A stretch of DNA of 64,000 bases from Mastigias papua. Taxonomy: Eukaryota; Cnidaria; Scyphozoa; Rhizostomeae; Mastigiidae. The stretch spans positions 10,968,428-11,032,427 of the forward strand of contig OZ025280.1 in the NCBI GenBank assembly GCA_964019165.1. The letters run 5' to 3'. The number at the start of each line of letters is the position of its first letter. Within the stretch, counting starts at the first letter, position 1. Shown one piece after another: positions 24,507 to 37,209 of this stretch. A model generated the notes under the pieces. That model saw only the letters and a list, made by a program, of their open reading frames with translations. It ran no database searches and was not told the origin of the DNA. Made by a program: the position numbers and the translations under genes.

Positions 24507-26634
24507 TCTTAATTATATTGTTATGTGCTTTGAGTGCCTAGAGAGGTGTTAAGAGACAGGCGATGAAGGGTATGTAGGACTTGGTACTTTTTGCGTATGT
24601 GGAAATACACTCAGTACAGTCTGCTAGAGCCATTTGGATAAATGGAAGATAGTGTGCAATCAATATAGTAATCAGCTGGTAACACAGAAGGTAGTATGTA
24701 AGAATACTATAATATAGTACAAAAGTAATGTTAACTGATGCTGTAAAATGATATCATCATGTGCAGAATGATGTATAAAGGTAACTGATGGTAGTTGTAA
24801 ATATTTGGATGTTGTTGGATGCATTGGTGTAAAGCCCAAACACCACGTCAAGGTTGCATCCATGTTTGGGAAAAACGTGTTGTGGCAGTAGGCGAACAGC
24901 ATGTTGTCGTCATAACACCGAGGTGCTAGATGCCACTGATGGTGAAAGGTTGTGTGCAAGTGGAGAAGCATAATATCAATATGCTGTGAGTGGTTACCAG
25001 CTGATATATGCATGAATCATACTTGCACGAACTGTTGCTGTGATGGAACTGACATTGAATGTGTTTACACACTCAAGTCAGTGCTATTGGAATAGTAGCG
25101 GAAAGCAAAGTGAACCTAGTAGCACAAAATAAAGTCAATCTATGCAATAAAAACCATTAGAGATGAATGTTGTAATGGGTATTGAAATCTGTGCATAAAT
25201 GTGATATGAGTATTGAAATGTATATAAGCATACTATGGTAATTGAATATGAATGGGCACATGAACTGTCATAGGAATCAGTTACTTTCAGATGATATAGT
25301 GAATGAAGAAAGTAGGGCATAAGTGTTGGCAAATGTGACTGTAAAGTTTATGTGACATAAAGTTTCATACAAATGTAATGACTATACATACCATGTATAC
25401 TTACACATGACATCTATTTGGTCGCAATGGAAGTGGTTTACAGATAACTGCATGCACCTTGGTACATGGTGCACCAATGTGGGCCATCACATACTGAATC
25501 TCAGAGCTCAAGTGGGCAAACATACGAACATATGAATGCTAAGATGAGATGAGATTCAAGCTAATGAATCCACTATAAAAGTGATCATACCTCCTCAAGT
25601 ATGTGCAGTACTGCATTCAAAAGCTGTGCGATGATGACTCTAGGTAAGTACATCAATGCATAGTTCAGCCAGAAAGAGTCATGGCAGAGTAAAGGCTGTT
25701 CATCCTGCCTGGCATATGCAGTGGTGGTCTGTAATGTATCACTGCAGATCACATGATAGATCCAAGTGGTGCTCACGTGTGCCAAACATACGATGTATGA
25801 AATGGCATAGGCATGAAGGTGCAAAGGCTGTGAGCTACAAACATACCATGGTATATGCTTGCAAGGATCCATCTGCTCTTGACCGCGGTGAATGCGGTAT
25901 TCTCAAGTAACAGTCTGTTCTATGGGACTTAAAGTACCCTGTGCTAACAGTACTTGCTATTGTGTAGGAGCATAGCATGAAATAGAAACAGATAGTCTGC
26001 ACTGACAGTCCTTATCAAAGTGTGTTTTGTAATCTAAGCATATGACAGTGCAACTTTAAATTATGTTGATAGTGACAATGGCACTTTGCAATGCACATCA
26101 CTTATTATCTGGGGATAATCCTTGTGGATAGTCAGGCACTAAATTATTAGCTATAATTATGTATGATTTCTGATATATCTTGTTAGTGAATAAGTTTAGG
26201 TAAAAACAACCACAATAAGATTGGTAACTGTATGTGGTTCTAATAGGTTTAAAAAATTGAGTAATACATAATTAAGTGTAAGGATAACTGTCAGAAATGA
26301 ATCTATGGTAAAAATGTAGACTGCAGGCAGTGGAAGGCCACTAAAGTTCTTTTGATATAGAGCTCTTATTGTAAACAGTGGTGAACTGACTGGTATACTT
26401 GAGTATGCACAGACCAAATGTGGAGAGCGAGTGATCATTTGAAGATGAACGAAGACACCTTGATGTACCCTCTAAACAGTTCAACCTGTTTCCAACAACC
26501 CCTCACGAACAGGTTATGAAAGATAGAGAGAGTTAAAAGATGAGGCTAGAGTCATAAGCCAGGGCTTGGGGTGGTGCATGCAGTCACTGTATGGAGAACA
26601 CCACAAGATGATATGGCATCATGTTGAATGATGC
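24507..26634 (-). other. 3' noncoding region of the autonomous Helitron
   Basis: No gene is recognised between the Rep-helicase stop codon and the palindrome. It contains the hairpin motif with perfect CATCAT/ATGATG stem at 24755-24773. The region is almost unchanged in the second copy (59426-61552). Open frames of up to 113 codons are present but resemble nothing I know. Confidence 0.6.
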
Positions 26635-29600
26635 TTATGTGAGGACTTCACGGTAAACAATATTGTGTGTACGTCTACCAGTTGATGTGAAGACTTTGAG
26701 GCCAGCAAATGATTTTGCTCTGGACACTGCCACATACAACTGACCATGGCTAAACACAGGTTTAGGAAGGTAAACACCAACATACCTCAATGATTGTCCT
26801 TGTGCCTTGTTGATTGTAAGGCAGTATGCAAGTCTGACAGGAAATTGGCACCTGACAATGTTGACTGGCAGAGCAGAATCTTGTGATGACAGTGCTATCT
26901 TTGGTAGCATAACATACTGACCTCTGTTCTCACTTGTGATGATTTCTGCACATATCACATGTCGCTGCAAGTCCCGTACAATGAGACGGGTACCATTACA
27001 GAGTCCCTTTTTTGGATTGATGTTACGCAACAAAATGATGGTAGCACCAACCTAACATGATAATCATATGGAAAATAAGGATGGTTTTCTTCTTGGGATA
27101 TATAAGATAAAATGGCATATGCTGAATATGATCCAACCATAGATACTATTTGAAAATATAGTAGCAAAGTTGGCATGGAAATACAGAACTGTGTGTATCA
27201 CTCACTAAAAGGGATAGTCATAGCTGTCAAAGTAAATAGGAAAGGAATAAGGTGTGCTACATGTGGGAATATTAGTCATGCTAAAGAGGGAAGTAGGATA
27301 TTAGATACAATACTGGAGATGTAAATGATAGAAATGTAGAAAAATTGTGATAAAAGTATGAAGATAAAGAATGATACTAAAAGCTACTAATACTGTACCT
27401 TAAGCTCCAGCTTGTGCTTTGGAAGTCCGCTGGGAGTTTGTGCATTAAGGAACTCCATTGCATATGCTGCTGCTTCCTCTGGATTATCAGTGACTACTCT
27501 GTCTGTACTCAGGTAAGTGTGCACTGGTCCATGGAGGTGCTGTAGAATGAGATCATTGATGTGATGGGAATTCTCATTCAATGGCGTTAAGCAACAGCGT
27601 TCTGACATGTATGCAGGATCTTGCATGAGATCCACATCACCAGGTTGAAGTGGTGGGTAAACAAAGTTGATCATGTCTTGCAGTGATTCTGTCATGATCT
27701 CGTCTGGAAGGTTGACTTGATCATTTGCATCATGTGGTTCATCACCTGTGCCAAGTCTGAGAAGCCATTCAGAGAACTGCCTGTATGTGTCATCTCGAGC
27801 GGCTCTCATGTTTGTCACCAGTTGGAATTGATGGAAGTGACGCCACAAGTGTGAATTGATGATGCATTGGCAAACAGTCTGTTCTTTACCTGCTCTGGGA
27901 ACAACTGGGAGAACCTGTCTAAAATCACCACCAAGAAACATGAATTTACCCCCAAACGGTCTATCAAGCTGGGTAATATCTCTGAGAAGGACATCAACAG
28001 CCTTTAATGCATTTGCTGGGATCATTGATGCTTCATCCCAGATAAAGATTGTTGTCTCCCTTAGAATGTTAGCTCTGGCACTTTGCCTTTTTATATTACA
28101 CGTAGAATTAGGCAATAAAGGAATAGGTATTTGAAATGTGGAGTGTGCAGTTGCTCCATTGATAAGCAATGTGTTGGCAGTCCCAGAATATGCCATACAT
28201 TTCACCTTTATTCCCAAAGCCTGAAGGTTGTGAACTACAGTGTTATAAAGAAAGGTCTTACCTGTGCCAGCAGGTCCATCCACAAAGTAGCAATTCTGAT
28301 CAGAATTTGTTGTTATGGCATCGACAATGGTGTCATGAATATGGTGCTGATCAATGTTGAGTTGTTGGAGCATTTGCTCACCCAGCTGCCGTTCACGAAC
28401 AATGTCAATGTGTTCATTCTGATTTTGTGGGTTAACAAAATTGGCAGGAAGCTGTGGAAGATCGGAAAAGTCAACATCTGCAATTGACTTACCATGAACC
28501 CTGAGGCATGCATCAATGTTCCAGAGACAGAGGTGAATGTGTCTGTCCTGCAATGTGGCTTCTGGGTCATGGAGTTGGTCATGTCTGATGTAATCTTCAC
28601 ACATAGCTTCTTTGAATTCCTCAAACAGGGCTCTGATGTCGGATGGAGTTTGAAACACCATCAATGTCGCAAACAACTGGCGCATTTGTGAAGGCATGTT
28701 CATTACTGAAGCCTCTTGCAAACAGCGCCTGTGTTCGGTGTCATCCTCAAGCAACCCCATTGCTCTTGCTGCATCTTTGAATGTGGCGCACACCTGAGCA
28801 TTAACTGTTCTCAGGTCTTCAAATGATGTCACTCCTGTCCGGTGTAGGAGGAGTAAGCGAAGAGCGAATCGCTGTGGATCAGAAGGTTGAACTTGATAGA
28901 TTCGACCAATGATTGGTGCAGTTGATCGTCGTCTGCGAGTCCATTTCTTCCCTTGTTGGTTGAAAGTGTAATGCTGAGGAATTTCGTGGTACAAATATTG
29001 ACGTGCATTCACATCCTCTTGGTTGAGTTTGAAAAATGCTGTCAATGTTGTGTTTTGCCCACGGTCAAGAGCCCTTTGTTCATTGCCATTTCGATAGCAG
29101 ACATTTTGCTGCAGAGGGAGGTGAACTGCAAGCCGGATGATGATGTGGCTTTTGTCATGCATCTTGTACTGCATGATTCTGAAAACTGCCTGGTGTGGTC
29201 CAACATAGCGTGCATTGAGATGCTGCAAAATCTCATCATGGTTGAGATAATTTTGTCTGATTTCGACATGTGCAGCATCATTGCCCTTGTGGATATACTT
29301 GAAAATGTACTTCACACTCCTGACAGTTGTGCAAACCTCCACATTCATATGGCAATTGAACTTCATGAGTAAATGAGGGTTGTATGGTACAACCCACGAG
29401 TCATTCACCGTGTGGCGACGCAGTTGTGCCCTATGCTGCCCACGTCGTCTGTACAGTGGATATCCATTGACACTGAATTCTGTTTGGAGCTGGAGAGGTT
29501 TTGGGAAATGTTTCCTGCACTCCCCATTCTCCATGCAGACACAATGAGGGTCCAGTTCACCACAGGGGCCATGCATCATGTGTCTCTTCACAGTATCATG

Positions 29601-31367
29601 GAACTCTGGCTGCAAGTGTGGGTCTGGAATTTCTGCAGATACCAACCGATCAACATCTTGTGCTGTTCGTGGTTTGTCAGCATCTGCTAGAAATAAGACC
29701 ATGTGTGCATGAGGCAAACCTCTTTTTTGAAACTCAATTGTATACACATATGCAGTCACATGTCCCAGTACATGACTCTCAAGAACATCATTGAGAAGTT
29801 CCTTCAGTTTTAAGTGGAAGACACGACTGACAATGTCTGGCCTGTCACTTGCAGTCTGATGTGGAAGTAAATTGTCCTGAATTTCAGGCCACTTTGGGTT
29901 TGCTGTCATTGTGAGGAAAATGTCAGGTTTTCCATGTTTTGTTACAATTGTCATCGCATCTTGGTACTTTTGGTACATGTTTCTTTGACTGCCTTCAAAG
30001 CTTGATGGTAGGATGATGATGCGACCTACATTCACATCTTCAGCTTGGGCACGTCTGCCTAAATGATCCATCAAGCCTTGGTATGATTCAACACGCAGTT
30101 GTTGCTGGTGTGATCTGATGTAGGCTAATTCATTTCCCTCTATTTTTGTGAATGCATCAACCAGATACTGTTGAAACAACAGACGGGAAAGATGAATGGT
30201 GGAGAAGTTGTCACGCACAGCAATTCTGAAAGCATAAAACTCATTTAATGTGAGTCGTGCTCTGCGTCTTGCCCTCTGCTGCCTTTCATTGGCTACAACA
30301 TGTCTTTGAATGTTGACACTCCAGCCCATGTCTCCATGGAAGAACAGCAAGGGGTAAGTCAATGGGTCGGCATTTGGTGATGTTGCCTTGATCTTGACTG
30401 TGTTTGGTGCATTAGGTTGAGCAGGATACACTTCAAGATCTCGGTCAGCTGGATTTGGTGCAGCACCATCATTTCCAATATAGACTGCTGCAATCTCTGT
30501 TGTGGTGGGATTAGCATATCGCCTGTCTTGAAATGGTTGTGTTGCAATGATCATTTTGACAGGGCGAACAGGCTGATTGTTTGCAGCAGCAGTTTGCCTC
30601 TCCTGTTGAAGAATCTGACCCATATTCTGATATTGCCGTGCATATGGATTGATAGCAAGTAGTTCATCCTGTAGAAGCTGCATGATTTGAGGCTGGAGGG
30701 TTTGATTGCGTGGATCATTGGTCCTCTGGTACATTGCTTCGTTGGTGTCAAGGATGTACAACTGTGCATACTGCGGTGGCTGACCTTGTGGAGCTTCTTG
30801 TGCAGCTGTGAGATGGTAGGCCTGACCATGAATTGTTACAACTCTTGGCCCCCTACCTGCATGTTCACTCAGTGTTGCATTCCAAGAAGCCATTGACATC
30901 GCAGCATTGTAGTGGCGAATGTTTTCCAAGAAGTGCCGGGAATGTGCTGTGTCACCGCTGAAAAGCTCCACAATATTGTGTGATGGGAGCTGAATTGCTG
31001 GTAAGGTGACTTTTCCCTGGAAACAGCATCTGGTGAAGATGTGTTGTGCATTGCACTCCTCCTGGAAATATTTCGCTGCACAGTGTGGACATCTGTTGTT
31101 CATGTCACCAAGGCGATGTGGTGCAGGTAACTGAATGACATTATCTTCCTGGGGAAGGTCTGGCTGTTGTGCACCTTGTGGAATGGCAGCATTTGCAGCT
31201 GGATTTTGCAGCCGCAAGTCAGCAAGGTCATTCACTGCAGCAATGATAGGAGGATCATGATCATGGTGTGCAGCTGGATTGTGTACTTGCCGTCGGTCAT
31301 GCATCAGGTTACGATAGTGTACCTGTCTCCGTCTATCAACAACTCGAGATTGCCGTAGACGGGGCAT
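26635..31367 (-). CDS. Helitron Rep-helicase (HUH nuclease plus PIF1-type helicase), two exons
   Basis: This protein nicks and joins DNA and unwinds it for rolling-circle transposition. Exon 1 runs 31367-27399 (1,323 codons) and exon 2 runs 27051-26635; joined they give 1,461 residues. An in-frame TAA lies two codons before the ATG, fixing the start in this exon. Seen in order: N-terminal Cys cluster CPHC...CC (residues 93-115); Helitron N-domain (about 370-560); HUH motif PHAHM with H553 and H555; two-tyrosine motif KYIFKYIHKG with Y687 and Y691; Walker A GPAGTGKT with K1037; Walker B IWDEAS with D1111-E1112; GGDFRQVLP; and, in exon 2, TINKAQGQSL and VAVSRAK near 1405-1435. All catalytic motifs are intact. 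I see no OTU or endonuclease domain, so it is a canonical Helitron protein rather than a Helentron one. Confidence 0.95.
27052..27398 (-). other. Intron in the Rep-helicase gene
   Basis: The donor is CTTAAG-GTACAG and the acceptor TCATGTTAG-GTTGG. Splicing joins ...LELK to VGATIILLRN without changing frame, restoring the standard PIF1 sequence between helicase motifs. The intron is retained at the equivalent place in the second copy (about 61970-62316). Confidence 0.9.
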
Positions 31368-33041
31368 AGTTTAATAGCTGTGTATTGAAATGAAAATACC
31401 GATAGGAGGAGATAGAAAAAGTGATAATACTGTTTTAGCATATTGTTCTCTACGTCGACCTATTGTGCATTGTTGATGGTGAGTACTATAATGGTATTGA
31501 ATATAGCGGTAATCTAGCATTGTGTGAAGAATAGTGCAGACAATATGAAAGGGAAATTGACTGATACAATGTAGTTGTAGAAAAAGGTTGGACATACTTT
31601 CATTGGCCCCCTATATTGTAACTCTATTCTAGGTGGCCCCTTTGCTAAGTCCAAAAAGAGTTGATGATCCCTCTTTATTTGTTGTGGAGCTCTACCTTAG
31701 AGTGATAAGGAAAGGTCCTTGAGAATGGTGCTGTGTAGAAGTAATCATATATAGTGTAGAATTAAAATATTCATCAAAGCCTATTGTTTTTGGTAGTTAA
31801 CATGCATAAATATGGTTTGGTCATATCTGTAGTACAATGTAGGTGATGTATCATGCGTGGTGTGTGTGCTGCATTGAAGAGGTAGATGGACATAAATTGT
31901 TGTGCTAGTTAAGTGGCATGAAATTCCATGTATGGATGGAATATACTGAGACATGAAGGATATTCAGGATTGGTCTTATGCAAAATTGACTGCATGCAAT
32001 GTAGAGAGAAAAAGATCATGGGAAGGATGTAGCTTGTAGCTCATAGCCATAGGCAGATCCAGAGTGTGGGTTTGAATGTGGCTATGTTGGAAAAATACTG
32101 TGGAGAGGGGAACTCTGTATGATTTTCTTTGCTTGCAAGTAGATAGTTGTTAAAAGATTTCTGCAATGTAAATTCTTATTTGAATGAAATGAATATTAAC
32201 GTTAATGAATAGTAATCGTAGCTGTAAAAGTAAGACAGTGTATATAAATAAGAGAATAAAATGACATAGAAGTGGCAATGAATTGATGCAGATTGTGCTG
32301 CTTTGATGCTGTTATGTATATCTAGAACCTGTCCACAGTGTTTAGGGTTTGAAGAGAAAAGAAGATGATAATGGTGTTTTTGACATGAAAGTGATAAAGA
32401 CAGGAGGAAGACATGGTTGTTGTTGTGGCTGTTACCTGCTGACACTGCTATGCTGGTGTCAACTTGAAAGTGAGTTATTGGTAGTATGTAGGTTGATGAG
32501 ATAGTGGTGAAATGTGTTTCTGATAAGTAAGTGTCTGCATTCACATTGATCCAAAGTGGCAGGGGAAAACCCAGGTTGCGTAAATAGGCACCTTGAAGGG
32601 TCTTATCAGGAACATCCACTGTAGTACTATTTAAGGTGTTGTGAATAGAAGTGTGAAGTGTTGTACATAGTGTTGTCTTTCAAAGAAAAATGAAGCTCAA
32701 ATCGGGCAACAGTTAAGAAAGAAGTAAAGAGAACAGGTAGGCTGAGGTTCAAAAGTAATCTTGAAAAATCCATTGTTGCGAGCAAATTAGTAATTGAATT
32801 GGAAACAAAATAGAAAACACATCTATCTCTGAAATGGTTTTAATTGAAAATTGAAGTGCTAATCTCATAGGTGCTCTGTTGCTATAGGAATTTGAAGAGG
32901 TTTTGAGAAACACTCAAGAAACAATAAAGGCTGGATATGAGAAAATAGTAAGAAACATTGAGGCTGAAGGGGGAAAAAGTGTGTGTTGTGTACAAAAACC
33001 ACATAATCCTGAAAGTGATGTGGATTATCTAATAAGTGTAT
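31368..33041. other. Helitron body upstream of Rep-helicase, no gene recognised
   Basis: AT-rich sequence. The longest open frame is 147 codons on the minus strand (32619-32176), starting MDVPDKTLQGAYLRNLGFPL; it has no family resemblance I can name and turns Ser/His-rich with hydrophobic stretches. Promoter and 5' untranslated exons for the Rep-helicase gene would be expected here, but I cannot place them. Confidence 0.4.
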
Positions 33042-34276
33042 CTAAGGGAGTGGTCATAAAGTATCTGCTATATGGGGGTGGGTGGTTTTTCTAACATTTA
33101 CCAAATAGATTTGTGGCCCATCCTAGATGTATGTCTAATTTTTTGTGGCCCAATAGCAAACTCGGGATATTTTTCATGACACAATAAACCCTGTAGCCAG
33201 GCCTGTGCTTCAGGGGTTGCAGAAGAGAGCATATTCCAGACTTTTATGCCATCACAATTGTCAATATTAAATGGATAAATATGTTGAAAAGGGAAGACTG
33301 AACTGCATTGTAAATGCCAAAACTGAGATAAACCAAATGTTAGGATATATATCCTAAATATAAAGCAATAATGAAAAACTGCAGAAAAATTTCCAGGGGT
33401 AGCAAACAGCTGGGAGTCTGTTGTCCAAGGGTGGCATTTGTCACCCAATGCAACCTCATAGTTATGGCCTGCACCCATATAACATTGTTAAATAAAGTTT
33501 CTACAAAATAAAAAACCGCTACGAAAAGATGTTTTTTGACAGTTCTGAAGAAGAAGATGAACATCAGTTTCATGAAGTTCGTGTTCATAAAAAATTGTTC
33601 TTGTATAAAAAATTGTAGTATAGCCATAAATCAGTTGTAGTGAGCAGTGTTGGGCTGACAGTTGGAAAAGATTACAACTTTGGACAGTGCAGTTGTACTG
33701 TAGTGTGTCTACTCTTTGGTGCCTAATAGAGGGGGTTGGAATAGTTGGGGGGGTTGGAAAATCCCCAAAACCTAATTAGCGGGGGGGGGTTGGAATAGAT
33801 GGGGGGGTTGGAAAATTGGCTTAAATTTAATAGACAGGGGTATTGAAAAAGCTTCTAAGCAGTGCAACGTTTTCTGAAACCAATAATAGCAAATAAGAAC
33901 AAACGAAGACAAAGAAAAATAATTATTCACGTCATTCATAAAAGTTCTTTTATGACATTTTCCCAAAATTTAATAGCCGGGGGGTTGGAATAAGCATGTC
34001 CTGGCTGGAAAATTTTGAAAAAATTAATTAGCGGGGGGGATGTCTATTAGGCACTAAAGAGTACATCTGCTGGAGAGCCAATGCTGGTACCAATTGCAAA
34101 TTAGCCACCTATATATTTGATTTAAAATTTGACATTTGTTATTACATTCTCCATGGCCCCAAAGAATGGGCCTGACTATTGTTTATAGCCTCATAAAGGT
34201 AAGGTAGAGTTTTTCATGGCCCAGCCAAATATCATGAACCCCCATATAGCAGATACTTTATGAGTACTCCCTAAGT
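33042..34276. mobile_element. Inverted-repeat DNA transposon with ~36-bp ends
   Basis: The left end (33044 onward) reads AAGGGAGTGGTCATAAAG, then TATCTGCTATATGGGGGT. The right end (to about 34276), reverse-complemented, reads TAGGGAGTACTCATAAAG, then TATCTGCTATATGGGGGT. The near-identity over about 35 bp in inverted orientation is clear. I could not settle the target duplication, so superfamily is open (hAT-like is possible). Inside are short open frames only, and another small element (33712-34061) is nested within it. Confidence 0.65.
33712..34061. mobile_element. TA-flanked MITE with G-rich repeats, nested
   Basis: The terminal repeats are CTCTTTGGTGCCTAATAGA at the left and, reverse-complemented, CTCTTTAGTGCCTAATAGA at the right, each flanked by TA, as in Tc1/mariner-type elements. 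The interior is a run of degenerate GGGGGTTGGAATAG / GGGTTGGAAAAT repeats separated by TTTAATAG-like spacers. There is no coding capacity. Confidence 0.75.
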
Positions 34277-35452
34277 GATCGTACGTACAGGTTGTACTGG
34301 GTAGTTCATGATATAGAGCAGCAAATACAGTATTTGATTGAAGATATTTTATATGGTGTGTGGCAGGAATAAAGTGTCAGCTGAAACAAAGTCTCAACAT
34401 GTATTCTAAGAGTGACACACAGAGTGGCTATCAGGTGCTTTAAGGTGAATGGAACCTTGTTATATCTGTCAGCAAGTTTTCTGTCTGAATGGCGTATGTA
34501 GGAGGTCTCTCGGATGCTTTATACACGAGGTGTCATAATAGTTGGGGGGGGGGGTGAAAGCTTTTCGACAAATCAATAAATGTGGGATGGTTGTAATCTG
34601 GGTAATTTTCCAGATAGGAAGCCATCATGCTGTAAGTAGTAGAACACCATGTTCTAAGGTGAAATGACTTACTTATAACTAAAAATAAGACTCAAAAAGT
34701 GAATGCAATCGCATATTGTCTTTTCAAAAATACAAAATGAGAAAACCTGTGCCTGACCTATAAGTTATATGGGCGTTGACGCCACAACGTACTAACATTA
34801 ATAAGCGGAGGGTCTTACTAAGGTCTGGAGGATGGGAAATAATCTGAAAAATTAATAAGGATCACCCCTTGCATTAAGAAGCCGAGAGTACATGTATATT
34901 GATCCCAGTGAAAATTGTACTGGCTATTCACGTGTACAGGAAGGTGGAAGATGAGAGAATAAAGTGAATCAAAAGAAATAACACCCATATCTTACTGAAA
35001 ACAATTAATGGTACTGAATGAATGCTGATACAAAGTGTGCAGATTTTACAACTGTTTACATTTAGCGACCAAAATAAGCTGTAAGACGACTTAAGTTCTT
35101 AAAGTAGTAACAAATGGTAAACGCTAGATACTGAATGCCTGTACATAAAATTGGGCTTGGTAGTAATGTGCAGGTGTTGTAGATCACAAATGTTCAGGCC
35201 GTAAAGCTATGGCCCCGGTCACACTATTTTGGTTGCAAACAAAAACGGATCTGGGTAGCTCCATGATTGGCATTGCGCTCACAGAAGGCTTCCCCGAAAA
35301 CGGAGGTAACTGACAGAGCTAAAAAATACTGCAACTCTGTAATGTGACCACAAAAACCGGTACAATTTGAAAATGCTACTGCCAGCGCCAATATAAAAGA
35401 AGCTGTCAAGCAGATGCCTATTTGAGGATCAATATGAATAAAATTTCATAGA

Positions 35453-35725
35453 TACCATAAATCCGTGAATAAGCCCATCCTGGAGTAAGGCTCCCCCCCC
35501 CTCTTCGAGATGACGATGAAGACTTAAATAAAGACAAATGGTCAAATTTCGACTGTTCCTTTAATATTATAGAGAGTAGGAGCGTTGCGAAAGAGTTGTC
35601 TATGCGAGATGTGTCAAATACGTGAATAAGGTCACCTGGAATAAACCATCCCCTCAAATAAGACCCTACCCAAAAACCATCAAAAACAAATAAGCCCCAT
35701 GGGGCTAAGTGAAGGATTTACGGTA
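35453..35725. mobile_element. TA-flanked MITE, CC(A/G)TAAATCC ends
   Basis: The left end reads TACCATAAATCCGTGAATAA then GCCC. The right end, reverse-complemented, reads TACCGTAAATCCTTCACTTA then GCCCC. TA dinucleotides bound both sides, pointing to a Tc1/mariner-type MITE of about 270 bp. It contains no transposase. Confidence 0.75.
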
Positions 35726-37209
35726 TGCAATTCTGATTGCAATGGAGTATTGTAAACAGAGAAGAAAAACAGTTACAGTAGTTGGGAGCAAAACCAGATA
35801 AAAACGGAGTAATGTGAAAATAGTCTGTGTGTATTGTTCTAGGCAGACATGCTTGCCGATCATCTATCCACACCATTGCTTCGCTTTGTACGAATAATAT
35901 AAGTGCCAAACGTGCACTTGTTTAAGTGAGAAATAAATAAACAGTTATCGGTAGGAGCGTACAAATGGATGGGTAATGAGCAGTAAGTAGAAAATAAGAA
36001 AACGTATGGAAGAAATAACCAGTGTGTTGAAACTGACTCATTAAAATATATCGCAAATGCACGGTATAAAACAGAACTTATGTAGAATAGCTAAATCAAA
36101 TGATAAATACTAATACTCTATACTGTGCTATAGGTTTCAAGCGTATCATAAAACTGTGAAGGGACTTTTCCCTGGACCATAAATCCAGATCGCTTACCTA
36201 AAACTAATAGATGCAAAGGTGCACCAATATATACTACCATAGCCTTGTAAAGGAACAGTAAGGAATGGATGATGGGAACAGTGCGTTCGGGAAAAACCAC
36301 TCCACATTTCGTCTTACTATCTACAAATACATAAACTAAATACGAAAAATCCAACCTGTAATGGTTCATCTAAGTCCGACCCCACGCCCTAAACACTGAG
36401 ACCCTGTGGTTGACAAAATATTGGCCATGTGGGCTAGAAAGTTACAATTGTATAGTATAGGAGTGTTGGAGAGATTAAACATGTTAAATCTGGAAAAGTG
36501 AGTGAAACACAACAGTTGGCTGTTTGTGTGTCTTCAAGCACAAATTTCAAGTGCCGGGAATGTTTAGTTCATAAAAGTACATGGCAAAATCAAGGTAAGC
36601 ATGTTGTATATGTAAACTGACATTGCAAACGAAACATATGATAATGTGGGGGAAGGAGCCTGCTTTACACAATATGGGTCTCAAGTGAAGGCGCGGAATA
36701 TTCGTGAAAAAAATCACGGCATTTGCGCAGCAAGAGGCACTAACGGAGACAGTGACTATAGGAATTAGTGCGAATATAAAATATGACCTAGTAATAGGAC
36801 AGGAGTAACATACCTGGTAATACAACGTGAAAAGTTGTCTGGCTTCACCAATATGACGATCGTCTCAGTGAACAGCTAGTAAACTGAGAGCAGTTACACG
36901 AAAACTCCCTAAAGTGAAAGCAGCAATTCTTGCGGAAGTGGAGAAGTTCTGGCAAAAGTATATCCGCTGCGCAATGCTATGGAGACATGACAGGTGATGG
37001 AAAGCAGATATCTGGAACTGTCAGATAGAATGTGGACAAAGGACGGGAAACAAAGAAAGACAGTTGGACAGAAAGTAGCCTGTCTGGGAAAGAAGGCACA
37101 AGAACAATATAGGGCTGTTGAATATGTAGGTCATGACGTGGAGGTGGATGGTTGTACACGTGTGTTGCGATCCTGCACGATCGTAACCGATCTTACACTC
37201 TAGTGTAGA
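35726..37209 (-). other. Putative 5' region of the autonomous Helitron with module-like segment
   Basis: At about 36808-36830 the minus strand reads ATTACCAG-GTATGT, preceded by GGTGAAGCC and CAACTTTTC. This aligns with the module at about 43979 of a nonautonomous unit (donor, AAAGTT, TTCACC in the same order). A recurrence of GACATGACAG is near 36990. So the coding Helitron carries at least one of the exon-like modules. Nothing else is recognised; open frames are below 95 codons. Confidence 0.45.

Larger units (their letters stand above)
23761..37209 (-). mobile_element. Autonomous Helitron (family 3), copy 1
   Basis: The 3' end is palindrome E. The element contains the Rep-helicase gene, a minus-strand module-like donor at about 36808-36830 and, at 37209, a candidate 5' end reading A|TCTACACTAGAGTGTAAG on the minus strand. 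The right limit is an inference. In every other unit the first module donor lies about 350-400 bp inside the 5' end, and here the TC start sits about 395 bp from the donor and shares TAAGATC with the other termini. If this limit is wrong, the element could run to 45152. It is interrupted by smaller inverted-repeat transposons at 33042-34276 and 35453-35725. Confidence 0.6.

Noticed and set aside
28953..29372. 139-codon plus-strand ORF and others opposite the Rep-helicase gene
   Set aside because: They are antisense shadows of a gene with all catalytic motifs on the minus strand.
32176..32619. 147-codon minus-strand ORF upstream of Rep-helicase as a second Helitron protein
   Set aside because: Composition turns low-complexity (Ser, His, Tyr), no family is recognised, and it has no splice or start context that I can support.
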